A DNA stretch of 64,000 nucleotides from assembly GCF_043290135.1 (NCBI RefSeq), contig NC_134702.1, positions 87,134,817 to 87,198,816 of the forward strand. The letters run 5' to 3'. How positions within the stretch are numbered: the stretch's first letter is position 1; the number at the start of each line of letters is the position of its first letter. Source of the stretch: Rhipicephalus microplus. Its lineage: Eukaryota; Arthropoda; Arachnida; Ixodida; Ixodidae. Positions 50,527 through 61,431 of this stretch are shown piece by piece. The notes under the pieces were generated by a model. The model was not told the DNA's origin, did not search any database, and saw only the letters and a program-made list of their open reading frames with translations. The position numbers were made by a program, and so were the translations under genes.

Positions 50527-51234
50527 ACATTTCAAGGACTAAACAAGAGGTGGCACACGCACACTTTCTTACGACTTGCGCTTTGGGTCTACTTCCCACC
50601 TTTAGCCTCCTCGAGTTAATGGTATATACTAGTTCACTGTTTTCATGGCACTGCGGCCCAACGCTCGCTAAACCTTTTCATAACCAAGGAGGTTACGCCC
50701 AGCGAGTATAACGTAGCAACCTTTTCCTTCAGATAGTGCTCAATGTACATGCCAATGCCTGCTAATGGAAAATGAGAGACAGGAGAATTCGGCTTTTACT
50801 TTCTTATGGCTTGCGCTTCGTATCTACTTCCCACCTTTAATCACCTCGAGTTCATGGCATATGCTAGTTCATTATATTCATGGCACTGGGACTCAACGCT
50901 CGCTAAACCTTTCTAAAACTGAAGAGCTTACACCCAGCGAGTATAACGTAGCAACCCTTTCTTGTCAGACAGTGCTCAATGTACAAGCCAATGGCTGCTA
51001 ATGGGAAATGAGAGACAGGAGAATTCGGTTTTTACTTTCTTACGGCTTGCGCTTCGTATCTACTTCCCACCTTTAACCGCCTCGAGTTCATGGTATATAC
51101 TAGTTCATTGTAATCGTGGCACTGCGGCTCAACGCTCGCTAAACCTGTCTCAAACTAAGGAGGTTACACCCAGCGAGTATAACGTAGCAACCTTTTCTTG
51201 TCAGATAGTGCTCAATGTACATGCCAATGGCTGC
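50527..51234 (+). repeat. 3 x 236-bp tandem repeat
   Basis: Units start at about 50527, 50763 and 50999; GAGAGACAGGAGAATTCGG recurs at 50774 and 51010, AGCGAGTATAACGTAGCAAC in all three. The ORFs of about 80-98 codons in it are repeat readings. Confidence 0.9.
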
Positions 51235-51282
51235 TAAAGGGGATTGCAGCGTGCGCGTTAACTAAAATATGAATGATCCTGT

Positions 51283-51332
51283 TTTTATTCCCCATTAGCA
51301 GGCATAGGCACGTACATTGAGCACTATTTCTA
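51283..51332 (-). repeat. Inverted fragment of the 236-bp repeat
   Basis: CCCCATTAGCAGGCATAGGC followed by ACGTACATTGAGCACTA is the inverse of the end of a unit (TAGTGCTCAATGTAC, then GCCTGCTAATGG). Confidence 0.8.
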
Positions 51333-51689
51333 TTGTTCAACAACGCACAGAAGAAATCTCTCACTGGCACCACCTTGGAAATCAAAATGTTATACTTGTT
51401 ACACACTACAACGGCTACGAGGGACGAACGGGTGTCGCTATAAGGAGCTTTGCCCCTAAACAAACAACGTGTACATGCTGAAGCATGGGAGTGTCATAGT
51501 CCTTTTGTTAGCCCTGTTGTCCACACAGACACCAGAAGCGCCTCTTTCACTTCCTGGCTGGAAGCTCAAACGTTCAGGGACTCCGAAGTTCACTGCCCCG
51601 AATGGGGCCGATCATACAGCCATGCTAACGTTGCCGAAGCTGTGGTCTTTGAAAGCTATGATGAGGATAATCGCAAAGGAAGTGCTCAG

Positions 51690-51960
51690 TAATTTCCTGG
51701 CTTCCACAGTGATCACATGCAGAAGTGTCTGCCATGATGAGTAAAAAATCACTGTGCATTACTCAGCCGAAAAGATAAAAATTGATCACGCTACAGCTAT
51801 TGAAACCTATGTTTCTGAGAAGGAACGCGTTTATGCAAGATGGCTTGGTAGGCTGGTTGTCTGTCGCACCTGATGTATGAAAACGGAGTGTAGAACGGCA
51901 CCCGATCTGAGGGGCCACTGAACTACACACTGCGGTGACTGTTATTTTTCTATCGCAGTG
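51690..51960 (-). pseudogene. I-like LINE ORF2 C-terminal fragment (degenerate)
   Basis: CACATGCAGAAGTGTCTGCCATGATGAG corresponds in order and sense to the Cys/His end of ORF2 at 15800-15830 of the full-length copy (CGCATGTAGGAGTGTCTGCCATACT). No open frame remains. Confidence 0.45.
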
Positions 51961-53800
51961 TCGCTCGATGTCTTGAGGTGAAAGCCATCGCAGGCAGGAG
52001 CTCTGGTGCTACTTGTTTTCGTGGCCCCCTTGTAGGAATCGTTCCACTTGGTTGCACTTTGGGGCAACGCCAAACGCGTGGAGAAACGCGTAAGAGCTAA
52101 CGACGTCTGAAATTAACGACAACATTAAGAAGGTTCTAACTGGGTATTGTTCAAGCACTGATTGAAACATCAATCCTTGCATGTATTGATGCAGGCCTGT
52201 AATGCTAAGCCCTGCCACTGGTACGCTGAGAGAAACATTTCATTTAAAGAGCAACGGCAAACATACTGAGACATTAGAAGTTGTAAACAAGTGTGTTGTG
52301 CGAATGTGTGTTATAGAGGAACGTTTTAAAGATTCGCTACTTCATTCGTTCACATACAAGCTGACCTTGCTTTGTGGAGTTCCTAATTTACTCGGCAGTT
52401 GAATTACTCTAGTCTGGCTGACTCGCCACGCCAAACCACTGCGAGTATATAAACTCGAAACATGATGTGCAGACAGAGGTAGAGCCGTGTACGCACGGCG
52501 TATTTGTAGTCTGCGCCTCACACGTCACCGCCACACTCCGTCCCCGCTCCCATACTTACGTGTCTTCGAATGGTTCTGCTGTAGGAAACAAGGCGTTGCT
52601 GGGTGCATCTGATTATGTCACCACTTCCGATGCAAGCAGAGTCGAGAGTTAACGCCTTCAGTGCCGACGCGAACTGCATTCTCGCCCAATCTTCAGGTTT
52701 GTTGGGCGGCGCTCTCGTTATGCGAGCTAACGAAGTTAGCGCATTTCAAAGCGTCGTTCAACCGTGCCGCTCCAGCGAGAAAGCATGCAGCCGGTCGAGA
52801 AAACGTGCGACTCCGCTTCAGCGCTTTTCCGAGTTCCCGCATTCGACATCTGTTCTCTCTTCGGTAATGCACTTGTCGCTTACGAGGCACCGCTTGATTT
52901 CTGCCCGTCGAAGCGTGCACGCCGCTTTGTGATGTGTATGGTGAAAGAAGTTTCGAAAGCTTTCTCTTTTAGGTAGTACTGCTTTGTTCGCAATGGCAAC
53001 ATACCCCAGCTGGCGGTGGAGGATCAGATCAGGAAAGTCTTTAACCCAATTAAACTTCGGAGCATTTTGGCAATGTGTGCTTTGCGTGACCACTTGCTGA
53101 CCCAGTGTTCCCATTTATGAACGTGATATGTCGTTATCACTTCTCAGGACTTGTGGCCAAAAAAGGTCCGTGTACATTGGTTAGATACCTTCCTCCTAAG
53201 ATGAATTCAACGTCAAATTTCCAGGCTTAGGCTTATTGTACTGCGCGTGACGGCAGCCGATGGCGTTCGAAGAAGCATTGCTATATGATCGACGGCTTTT
53301 AAAACAGGTTTGAAAGAAAAGTTTTCCCCTGAAATGAATACATATGAAAGCACATGGGGTATTCATTTTGAACCAACGACTTCATTTTTTATGCAGAACT
53401 GTAGGACTAGTGACTGCAAAATGAGATGTTGATTCTTGTTACACAGCAATTACAAATACTTTGTGAAACTTGCAAGGAACAATATATTAGCTATATAATT
53501 CTGTTGAATGAAATTCAATGTCGGCTGACTTGAAATCACTTTGTGTTAATCAGACACATTTGCTAACAATGAATGACAATCGGCGCATTAGGGTATTGTC
53601 CTACCCATTTGTTGAAAATCTTAGCGATGGCAACAGATGCAGCGACTGGGTCATAGCTTTTCTCCTTGTTTTTTCACGTCCCTGTTTTCAATAGATTGTG
53701 TTGAGACGTATGCACACTATCCACAATTTTTTATCTATTTCATAACTCCTTGGAGTAACTATCGCAAAACACGCATTGCTCTTCATTTTGTGGATACTTA
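51961..53800. other. Non-coding stretch
   Basis: Overlapping ORFs of 60-110 codons in several frames at 52470-53114, none with a domain; a more GC-rich patch at 52610-52930. I cannot call a gene. Confidence 0.45.
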
Positions 53801-54027
53801 TTGATTGATATATGTGGGGTTTAACGTTCCAATATGAGGGACGCCGTAGTAGAGAACTACGGAAATTTCGTCCAATTGGGGTTCTTTAACCTGCACCAAA
53901 ATCTGAGCACATGGGCCTACAGCATTACCGCCTCCATCTAAAATGTAGCCACTACAGCAAGGATTTTATCCCGTGACCTGCGGGTCAGAAGCCGAGTACT
54001 TTATAGCCACTATACCACTGCGGTGAG
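53801..54027 (-). mobile_element. Ruka SINE (older copy)
   Basis: Starts TTGATTGATATATGTGGGGT and ends in CTATACCACTGCGGTGAGG. Read on the minus strand, the right end is a tRNA-related head. It matches the copy at 55201 throughout but has more changes. Ruka is a tRNA(Ser)-related SINE of ixodid ticks. Confidence 0.8.
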
Positions 54028-54479
54028 GCAATTTCATTGGACAATGCAGAATTCTTTAGTCATAGCTGCAAAATGACCTGCGATATTGTGTGTGTGTTAC
54101 AAGCGTATAAGTTATTACCATCATATAAAATATGCACATTCATTATTCTATATAATGGAAGGAATGACATGTTAATATAAATGTTTACACTGGTAAATGC
54201 GACAAGCTATTGCTCAGATCTCGAATAAAAGTCCGCAAGCCAGTCTACAAGCGTCAAGTTTATTTGTTCTATGCAGCAATAAACGCACCAGGAATTAATC
54301 TTACTCTTGAAAGAGCTGGAAAACCTCGCACGTATTCCAATTTTATAGACAGAAGTTGATTTATTCTAGCTCTGCATTGTTTTGTTGAAAACATCTATAG
54401 ACGGATGTAGTTAGTTTCATTAGCACCGTTTTTATTGAGTTTATGTTTACACTAAATGTGGACTATGTATTGAAATGGG
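54028..54479. other. Non-coding stretch between SINE and LINE fragment
   Basis: AT-rich, nothing recognised. Confidence 0.5.
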
Positions 54480-55050
54480 ATAAGGGAGAAGAAAGAAAAA
54501 GGAGGAGAGGATAACCAGTGATAATGTCTGTAGCTAGGCTACCCTGCACTGTGGAACAGGGGATGAGGAATAAAATTTACACGCGCAGTGTAGGAGTGAA
54601 AATTCACTGATTGAGCTGAAGCTTGACACTTTAACGTTTGGCATCCAAACGATGAATCACACCGGTGTCCTGGAGAAAACTCAACAGCGCTTTTGTTGCC
54701 TTTCGGAACTGCGATGAACAACGCTATGCTCCCGATGACTTTTCGACAGTGAAATCACTTTCGTTCAGCTGATGTAGAACAGCGCGAAAGTGTAGTCTCT
54801 TGTCTGCGGATGTAGGGCAGGAACACAAAAGATGTATCATAGACTCATCGACAGCACTGTCGTGGCACTCTGCGCTGTCGGCCTTCTCAATGAGTAGGCA
54901 TTGATGAAAGGTACACCAAGATGCAGATGGCACAGCACTGGACCTTCCTCGCGGGAAACACCTGGGTGTATCTCGTAGAGATGGGTCGAGAGTATGCAGT
55001 CGAGGATGTGCGAACTCTAATGTATGCCACGTCTGGGGTGTCATGTTCTG
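54480..55050 (-). pseudogene. 5'-truncated I-like LINE: ORF2 C-terminus and 3' UTR
   Basis: The minus frame 54724-55044 ends with ADSAECHDSAVDESMIHLLC and SCPTSADKRLHFRAVLHQL, the Cys/His-rich C-terminus that follows RNase H in the full-length copy. The second Cys of the motif is His. The next frame (54610-54720) carries the last residues. 3' UTR signature CTACCCTGCACTGTGGAAC at about 54538 and AGGATAACCAG at 54508. It is a different subfamily from the copy at 15409. Confidence 0.7.
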
Positions 55051-55200
55051 CGCCAGCCATACTTCAATTATGCAGCCACGTCTACATCCACTTCCCCCCC
55101 TTCAGCCTGGAGTTGCTGCGACTGACTCACTCGGGCTTTGCTGCGCGTTATAATCGGAGATGTTTTTAAAGGTTATGTTTGGTTAGTACTTGTTCTCCAT

Positions 55201-55441
55201 GATTGATTGATATGTAGGGTTTAACGTCCCAAAACTACTATATGATTATGAGAGACACCGTAGTGGAGGGCTCCGGAAATTTAGACCACCTGGGGTTCCT
55301 TAACGTGCACCCAAATCTGAGCACACGGGCCTACAACATTTCCGCCTCCATCGGAAATGCAGCCGCCGCAGCCGGGATTTGAACCCGCGACCTGCAGGTC
55401 AGCAGCCGAGTACCTTAGACACTAGACCACCGTGGCGGGGC
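55201..55441 (-). mobile_element. Ruka SINE (well-preserved copy)
   Basis: About 240 bp. The right end on the minus strand is the tRNA-like head: GCCACGGTGGTCTAGTGTCT (A-box), CTGCTGA loop with GCT (Ser) at the anticodon position, B-box GGTTCAAATCCC. The left end is the tail GATTGATATGTAGGGTTTAA. Made by Pol III and mobilised by a partner LINE in live copies. Confidence 0.85.
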
Positions 55442-55559
55442 GGTAATCGTGCTTCAAGAAATGGGCAAAGAAACTGTCACTGTGTGACGGAGTAGCATCA
55501 GTGTGGGCAATAATGTATTGTTTATACTACAAATAGTACGAGGCATACCGCTTTACGGA

Positions 55560-55715
55560 AAGAAGGAACAGGAAGGAAAGGAAATGCACGAACGTGAAGA
55601 CGTCTAGGAGAACTGGTATGCTACCCTACACAGGGTAAAAGAGTGTAGGAGTTTTAAACGATGGAGAAAGAGAGAGGAGAGAGCACGCGCAAAAAGTCAC
55701 GCTTCACAGTCGTTT
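55560..55715 (-). mobile_element. LINE 3' UTR fragment
   Basis: AACTGGTATGCTACCCTACACAGGG followed by a G/A-rich tract resembles the 3' UTR signature of the I-like LINEs. No coding part. Confidence 0.45.
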
Positions 55716-55985
55716 CATTCATTCATTCATTCAGTTATTCATTCATTGTTTATTAAAAAACAAAGGTTGCTTAGGTGTAAAGGATTAAAGGCAAATTACC
55801 TCTGCCGGACCAAGGTTCCTACACCCATAGATTTCCTCAGGTGAAGTGGCACAAAGATAAAAATTTGATTCTGCTTTTAAATTAGGGGACAGAAAATTCA
55901 AATTCAAAAAGTATAACTGATGTCGAAACATCTGTTTTAAAATAGTGCATTAGAGTAATCACCAATCAATTAGCAGTAGCAAGAT
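55716..55985 (-). mobile_element. Possible LINE 3' end with (TGAA)n tail
   Basis: On the minus strand the segment ends AATAAACAATGAATGAATAA, then more TGAA units (55718-55748), a tail type seen in L2/CR1-like LINEs. No ORF upstream. Confidence 0.4.

Positions 55986-56042
<57 letters not shown>
55986..56042. repeat. (TA)n microsatellite
   Basis: Left flank of the 456-bp array. Confidence 0.95.
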
Positions 56043-56046
<4 letters not shown>

Positions 56047-56201
56047 GAAAGAAGTGTATACATAAGGGCTCGTTTTTCCGTGTTTTTAACACAATAATAA
56101 TGAGATATAACAGACAGTAATGCCAAGGAATGTACAGGGGAAGTTATTAACATTAATGGAATGTAAATAAGAAGAAAGAAAAGTGGATGAAAAAATTACC
56201 A

Positions 56202-56273
56202 ACTGTAAGCAGGAATCGAACCTACGACCTTCGAATTACGCGTTCGATGCTCTAACCACTGAGCTATTACAGC
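56202..56273 (-). tRNA. tRNA-like cloverleaf, array copy 1
   Basis: Minus strand: acceptor GCTGTAA/TTACAGT, D arm GCTC/GAGC, anticodon stem TCGAA/TTCGA, loop CGCGTAA, T arm GTAGG/CCTGC. All stems pair. CGT at the anticodon position but G at position 33. Probably a tRNA-derived repeat head, not a functional tRNA-Thr. Confidence 0.5.
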
Positions 56274-56657
56274 GGCACTCCCTCCATCCCCTTTTTTGGG
56301 TTTATCTGTGAATTTAGAAGTAGGAGCGACAGTCAGCGCCATCTATAAGCCAAACAACGAGTGTGAAAACACTCTTATGCGCATGTTTGGCGTCACGTAG
56401 CACGTGAACTTATTATGAGCGGGCAGCTGATTAATTGTCCCTCTTATACAACCTAAACACACCAAGTCTGCCAGTACGAGACCCTCGTTCAATGAAATAA
56501 GGGAAAGAAGTGTATACCTAAGGGCTCGTTTTTCCGTGTTTTTAACACAATAATAATGAGATATAACAGACAGTAATGCCAAGGAATGTACAGGGGAAGT
56601 TATTAACATTAATGGAATGTAAATAAGAAGAAAGAAAAGTGGATGAAAAAATTACCA

Positions 56658-56729
56658 ACTGTAAGCAGGAATCGAACCTACGACCTTCGAATTACGCGTT
56701 CGATGCTCTAACCACTGAGCTATTACAGC
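56658..56729 (-). tRNA. tRNA-like cloverleaf, array copy 2
   Basis: Same sequence as copy 1. Confidence 0.5.
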
Positions 56730-57113
56730 GGCACTCCCTCCATCCACTTTTTTGGCTTTATCTGGGAATTTAGAAGTAGGAGCGACAGTCAGCGCCATCT
56801 ATAAGCCAAACAACGAGTGTGAAAACACTCTTATGCGCATGTTTGGCGTCACGTAGCACGTGAACTTATTATGAGCGGGCAGCTGATTAATTGTCCCTCT
56901 TATACAACCTAAACACACCAAGTCTGCCAGTACGAGACCCTCGTTCAATGATATAAGGGAAAGAAGTGTATACCTAAGGGCTCGTTTTTCCGTGTTTTTA
57001 ACACAATAATAATGAGATATAACAGACAGTAATGCCAAGGAATGTACAGGGGAAGTTATTAACATTAATGCAATGTAAATAAGAAGAAAGAAAAGTGGAT
57101 GAAAAAATTACCA

Positions 57114-57185
57114 ACTGTAAGCAGGAATCGAACCTACGACCTTCGAATTACGCGTTCGATGCTCTAACCACTGAGCTATTACAGC
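57114..57185 (-). tRNA. tRNA-like cloverleaf, array copy 3
   Basis: Same sequence as copy 1. Confidence 0.5.
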
Positions 57186-57569
57186 GGCACTCCCTCCATC
57201 CACTTTTTTGGGTTTATCTGTGAATTTAGAAGTAGGAGCGACAGTCAGCGCCATCTATAAGCCAAACAACGAGTGTGAAAACACTCTTATGCGCATGTTT
57301 GGCGTCACGTAGCACGTGAACTTATTATGAGCGGGCAGCTGATTAATTGTCCCTCTTATACAACCTAAACACACCAAGTCTGCCAGTACGAGACCCTCGT
57401 TCAATGAAATAAGGGAAAGAAGTGTATACCTAAGGGCTCGTTTTTCCGTGTTTTTAACACTAAAATAATGAGATATAACAGACAGTAATGCCAAGGAATG
57501 TACAGGGGAAGTTATTAACATTAATGGAATGTAAATAAGAAGAAAGAAAAGTGGATGAAAAAATTACCA

Positions 57570-57641
57570 ACTGTAAGCAGGAATCGAACCTACGACCTTC
57601 GAATTACGCGTTCGATGCTCTAACCACTGAGCTATTACAGC
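57570..57641 (-). tRNA. tRNA-like cloverleaf, array copy 4
   Basis: Same sequence as copy 1. Confidence 0.5.
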
Positions 57642-58025
57642 GGCACTCCCTCCATCCACTTTTTTGGGTTTATCTGTGAATTTAGAAGTAGGAGCGACAG
57701 TCAGCGCCATCTATAAGCCAAACAACGAGTGTGAAAACACTCTTATGCGCATGTTTGGCGTCACGTAGCACGTGAACTTATTATGAGCGGGCAGCTGATT
57801 AATTGTCCCTCTTATACAACCTAAACACACCAAGTCTGCCAGTACGAGACCCTCGTTCAATGAAATAAGGGAAAGAAGTGTATACCTAAGGGCTCGTTTT
57901 TCCGTGTTTTTAACACAATAATAATGAGATATAACAGACAGTAATGCCAAGGAATGTACAGGGGAAGTTATTAACATTAATGGAATGTAAATAAGAAGAA
58001 AGAAAAGTGGATGAAAAAATTACTA

Positions 58026-58097
58026 ACTGTAAGCAGGAATCGAACCTATGACCTTCGAATTACGCGTTCGATGCTCTAACCACTGAGCTATTACAGC
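58026..58097 (-). tRNA. tRNA-like cloverleaf, array copy 5
   Basis: As copy 1 with one change (plus strand CTATGACC for CTACGACC) in the variable region; stems kept. Confidence 0.48.
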
Positions 58098-58481
58098 GGC
58101 ACTCCCTCCATCCACTTTTTTGGGTTTATCTGTGAATTTAGAAGTAGGAGCGACAGTCAGCGCCATCTATAAGCCAAACAACGAGTGTGAAAACACTCTT
58201 ATGCGCATGTTTGGCGTCACGTAGCACGTGAACTTATTATGAGCGGGCAGCTGATTAATTGTCCCTCTTATACAACCTAAACACACCAAGTCTGCCAGTA
58301 CGAGACCCTCGTTCAATGAAATAAGGGAAAGAAGTGTATACCTAAGGGCTCGTTTTTTCGTGTTTTTAACACAATAATAATGAGATATAACAGACAGTAA
58401 TGCCAAGGAATGTACAGGGGAAGTTATTAACATTAATGGAATGTAAATAAGAAGAAAGAAAAGTGGATGAAAAAATTACCA

Positions 58482-58553
58482 ACTGTAAGCAGGAATCGAA
58501 CCTACGACCTTCGAATTACGCGTTCGATGCTCTAACCACTGAGCTATTACAGC
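58482..58553 (-). tRNA. tRNA-like cloverleaf, array copy 6
   Basis: Same sequence as copy 1. Confidence 0.5.
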
Positions 58554-58937
58554 GGCACTCCCTCCATCCACTTTTTTGGGTTTATCTGTGAATTTAGAAG
58601 TAGGAGCGACAGTCAGCGCCATCTATAAGCCAAACAACGAGTGTGAAAACACTCTTATGCGCATGTTTGGCGTCACGTAGCACGTGAACTTATTATGAGC
58701 GGGCAGCTGATTAATTGTCCCTCTTATACAACCTAAACACACCAAGTCTGCCAGTACGAGACCCTCGTTCAATGAAATAAGGGAAAGAAGTGTATACCTA
58801 AGGGCTCGTTTTTCCGTGTTTTTAACACAATAATAATGAGATATAACAGACAGTAATGCCAAGGAATGTACAGGGGAAGTTATTAACATTAATGGAATGT
58901 AAATAAGAAGAAGGAAAAGTGGATGAAAAAATTACCA

Positions 58938-59009
58938 ACTGTAAGCAGCAATCGAACCTACGACCTTCGAATTACGCGTTCGATGCTCTAACCACTGTGC
59001 TATTACAGC
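58938..59009 (-). tRNA. tRNA-like cloverleaf, array copy 7 (mutated)
   Basis: Two changes: plus strand GCAGCAATCG for GCAGGAATCG breaks a T-stem pair and alters the B-box; ACTGTGCTATT for ACTGAGCTATT alters the D arm. Least likely copy to be transcribed. Confidence 0.45.
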
Positions 59010-59393
59010 GGCACTCCCTCCATCCACTTTTTTGGGTTTATCTGTGAATTTAGAAGTAGGAGCGACAGTCAGCGCCATCTATAAGCCAAACAACGAGTGT
59101 GAAAACACTCTTATGCGCATGTTTGGCGTCACGTAGCACGTGAACTTATTATGAGCGGGCAGCTGATTAATTGTCCCTCTTATACAACCTAAACACACCA
59201 AGTCTGCCAGTACGAGACCCTCGTTCAATGAAATAAGGGAAAGAAGTGTATACCTAAGGGCTCGTTTTTTCGTGTTTTTAACACAATAATAATGAGATAT
59301 AACAGACAGTAATGCCAAGGAATGTACAGGGGAAGTTATTAACATTAATGGAATGTAAATAAGAAGAAAGAAAAGTGGATGAAAAAATTACCA

Positions 59394-59465
59394 ACTGTAA
59401 GCAGGAATCGAACCTACGACCTTCGAATTACGCGTTCGATGCTCTAACCACTGAGCTATTACAGC
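59394..59465 (-). tRNA. tRNA-like cloverleaf, array copy 8
   Basis: Same sequence as copy 1. Confidence 0.5.
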
Positions 59466-59830
59466 GGCACTCCCTCCATCCACTTTTTTGGGTTTATCTG
59501 TGAATTTAGAAGTAGGAGCGACAGTCAGCGCCATCTATAAGCCAAACAACGAGTGTGAAAACACTCTTATGCGCATGTTTGGCGTCACGTAGCACGTGAA
59601 CTTATTATGAGCGGGCAGCTGATTAATTGTCCCTCTTATACAACCTAAACACACCAAGTCTGCCAGTACGAGACCCTCGTTCAATGAAATAAGGGAAAGA
59701 AGTGTATACCTAAGGGCTCGTTTTTCCGTGTTTTTAACACAATAATAATGAGATATAACAGACAGTAATGCCAAGGAATGTACAGGGGAAGTTATTAACA
59801 TTAATGGAATGTAAATAAGAAGAAAGAAAA

Positions 59831-59832
<2 letters not shown>

Positions 59833-59881
<49 letters not shown>

Positions 59882-59896
59882 TATATATATATATAT
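59833..59896. repeat. (TA)n microsatellite
   Basis: Right flank of the array; directly abuts the 5' LTR of the second gypsy element. Confidence 0.95.
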
Positions 59897-60041
59897 TGTA
59901 ACGAGGGCAGTGGGCATGGAGCTCGAATATAGAAAAGGAAGAAGACTTGCTGTGATCGCTGGCTTGCGTTCAGTTAGCCCTTGCGCTCAATAAAGCTTTC
60001 GTTCGCCGAGTCAACTCCTGCTGGTTCAACACCCCGTTTCA
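59897..60041 (+). repeat. 5' LTR of the second gypsy element
   Basis: Starts TGTAACGAGGGC and ends CCCCGTTTCA. A TTCAGTTAG initiator-like sequence is at 59968-59976 and a poly(A) signal AATAAA at 59989-59994. Length about 145 bp, short for an LTR. The 3' copy lies outside the window, so the end is set by the primer site. Confidence 0.75.
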
Positions 60042-60043
60042 AG

Positions 60044-60059
60044 TGGTGGAGGTGCTGGG
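60044..60059 (+). promoter_or_regulatory. Primer binding site for minus-strand synthesis
   Basis: TGGTGGAGGTGCTGGG begins two bases after the LTR, with the TGG that pairs to a tRNA CCA end. I cannot name the tRNA. A decayed version is at about 22280-22296 in the older gypsy copy. Confidence 0.6.
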
Positions 60060-60114
60060 TACATCTGGTCCTCACCTTGGAACTTCGTAGCCACACACTC
60101 CAACAACCTTCTGC

Positions 60115-61431
60115 GATGACTGATCCGGGACCGTCTCAGGCCGCCACTCCAGCTCTCGCACCCATACCTGTCTTCTGCGCTGGCGTTCTCCGGCAGCGCG
60201 ACCCCCCCCCCCCATATTTGATGGCACAGAGGACCAAGATGTGGACAACTGGATTGCCGAGTATGAACTGGTGAGCGCGCACAATAAGTGGAACGCAGCC
60301 GATAAGCTCACAAGTGTGAATTTTTACCTGACCGACGTGGCGAAACTATGGTACAGGAATCATCAAAGTGATTTCAGTACCTGGTTGGAATTGGCAAAAA
60401 CCCTCTCGGAAGTTTTTGGACGTCCTGCTGTCGACCGCCTTCGTGCTGAACAGCACTTGCGTGGCAGAGTACAGAGAACAGATGAGACTTTCACGAGCTA
60501 CATCGAAGATGTGCTCTTCCTCTGCCAGCTCGTCAACCCGACTCTGGATGAGGCAGGCAAGATAAAAAACATAATGAAAGGAATCGACGACGGTGCATTC
60601 CAAATGCTTGCTGCGAAGTGTCCCCAGACAGTCGCCGAGGTGATTGAGCTCTGCCAAAGTTATGATGAGCTGCGTAGGCAACGTGCTTCCACACGTTGCG
60701 CTGCTCAAGACACCGCGGACCTCTCATCCCTCGACTATCGCCATGACACTGCCGACCACTCTGCTTTAATGCCACTCATAAAGCAATTCATACGCGAGGA
60801 GGTCGCCCGGCAGCTATCTATAATCACCAGAACTACCGAGCCGATGGCACCCTTATCGCCTTCGCTTCGCCAGGTCATTGAATCGCAAGTTGCCGAAGCA
60901 TTGCCGCCAGCTCAGGCTCCACCATCTGTTACCGCACCACTAACATATGCAGCCGCTGTTGCTCGGCCACGCGCTCCATCGTCTCCGGCTATCTACGAAG
61001 CGACTCGCCACGTTTATTCGTCGACACCACCTGCCCGCCCATTGACTGTCCCGTCTCCGGCTGTATACGAAACAACTCGAAACGTTTATATGAAGCCGCC
61101 GCCTGCACGACCGTTTCCGGTACCTTATTCGGCGACAAGTGCCCCTACCGTCAGCCAATGGCGCACTGCCGATAATCGGCCAATATGTTTTTCATGTGGC
61201 ATCCCAGGCCACATAGCTCGTCACTGCCGCCATCGCAGCTTCCCTTCTCATGACATTGCAGGGGCTTCACACTACATGCCCACTCAGCCGCGATATCCCG
61301 TTCCTGCCGATCCACCTCTAGACGTACGTACCGGTTGCCGCCCATCCGGCTCAAGCCGTTCGCCTTCTCCTCGTCGCAGATCTATTTCTCCAATGTTACG
61401 TCGCAACAGCCCACCGCGAGGGGAAAACTGA
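60115..61431 (+). pseudogene. Gypsy gag with one frameshift in a poly-C run
   Basis: The ATG at 60115 opens a frame (MTDPGPSQAATPALAP) that shifts at the C run 60203-60212 into the frame of 60241-61431. After that it is open for 396 codons: capsid region with VDNWIAEYELVSAHNKW, VAKLWYRNH, ETFTSYIEDVLFLCQLVNP; a Pro/Ala-rich linker; zinc knuckle CFSCGIPGHIARHC (CX2CX4HX4C, about 61189-61230); basic SRSPSPRRRS tail. Gag builds the particle that packages element RNA. Stop TGA at 61429. A one-base slip in the C run may be a sequencing error and not a real lesion. Confidence 0.88.

Larger units (their letters stand above)
50266..51460. mobile_element. CCGT-core element, copy 3, carrying a 236-bp tandem repeat
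   Basis: Begins GGGCGAAGC (50266-50274), preceded by GGAGTAAATGATGGAGAGT; ends GAGCTTTGCCCCTAA (about 51446-51459). CCGT/CCAT core 50280-50450, then three 236-bp units and an inverted fragment of a fourth. No transposase seen. Confidence 0.6.
56043..59832. repeat. Tandem array of eight 456-bp units plus a partial ninth
   Basis: Unit starts at 56043, 56499, 56955, 57411, 57867, 58323, 58779, 59235; a partial ninth runs 59691-59832. Spacing is exactly 456 and copies differ by only a few bases, which points to recent amplification or homogenisation. Each unit has a 72-nt tRNA-like cloverleaf on the minus strand and a hairpin GAGTGT-GAAA-ACACTC with a GNRA tetraloop (56359-56374 in the first). 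AT microsatellites flank both sides. An 88-codon minus ORF recurs in every unit only because the units are copies. Confidence 0.97.

Noticed and set aside
56343..59801. Eight identical 88-codon minus-strand ORFs
   Set aside because: They recur because the 456-bp unit is copied. Copies are too alike to show coding selection, and the frame runs across non-coding repeat sequence.
56043..59832. CRISPR-like array
   Set aside because: Period is 456 bp with no unique spacers; the DNA is eukaryotic. It is a tandem satellite.
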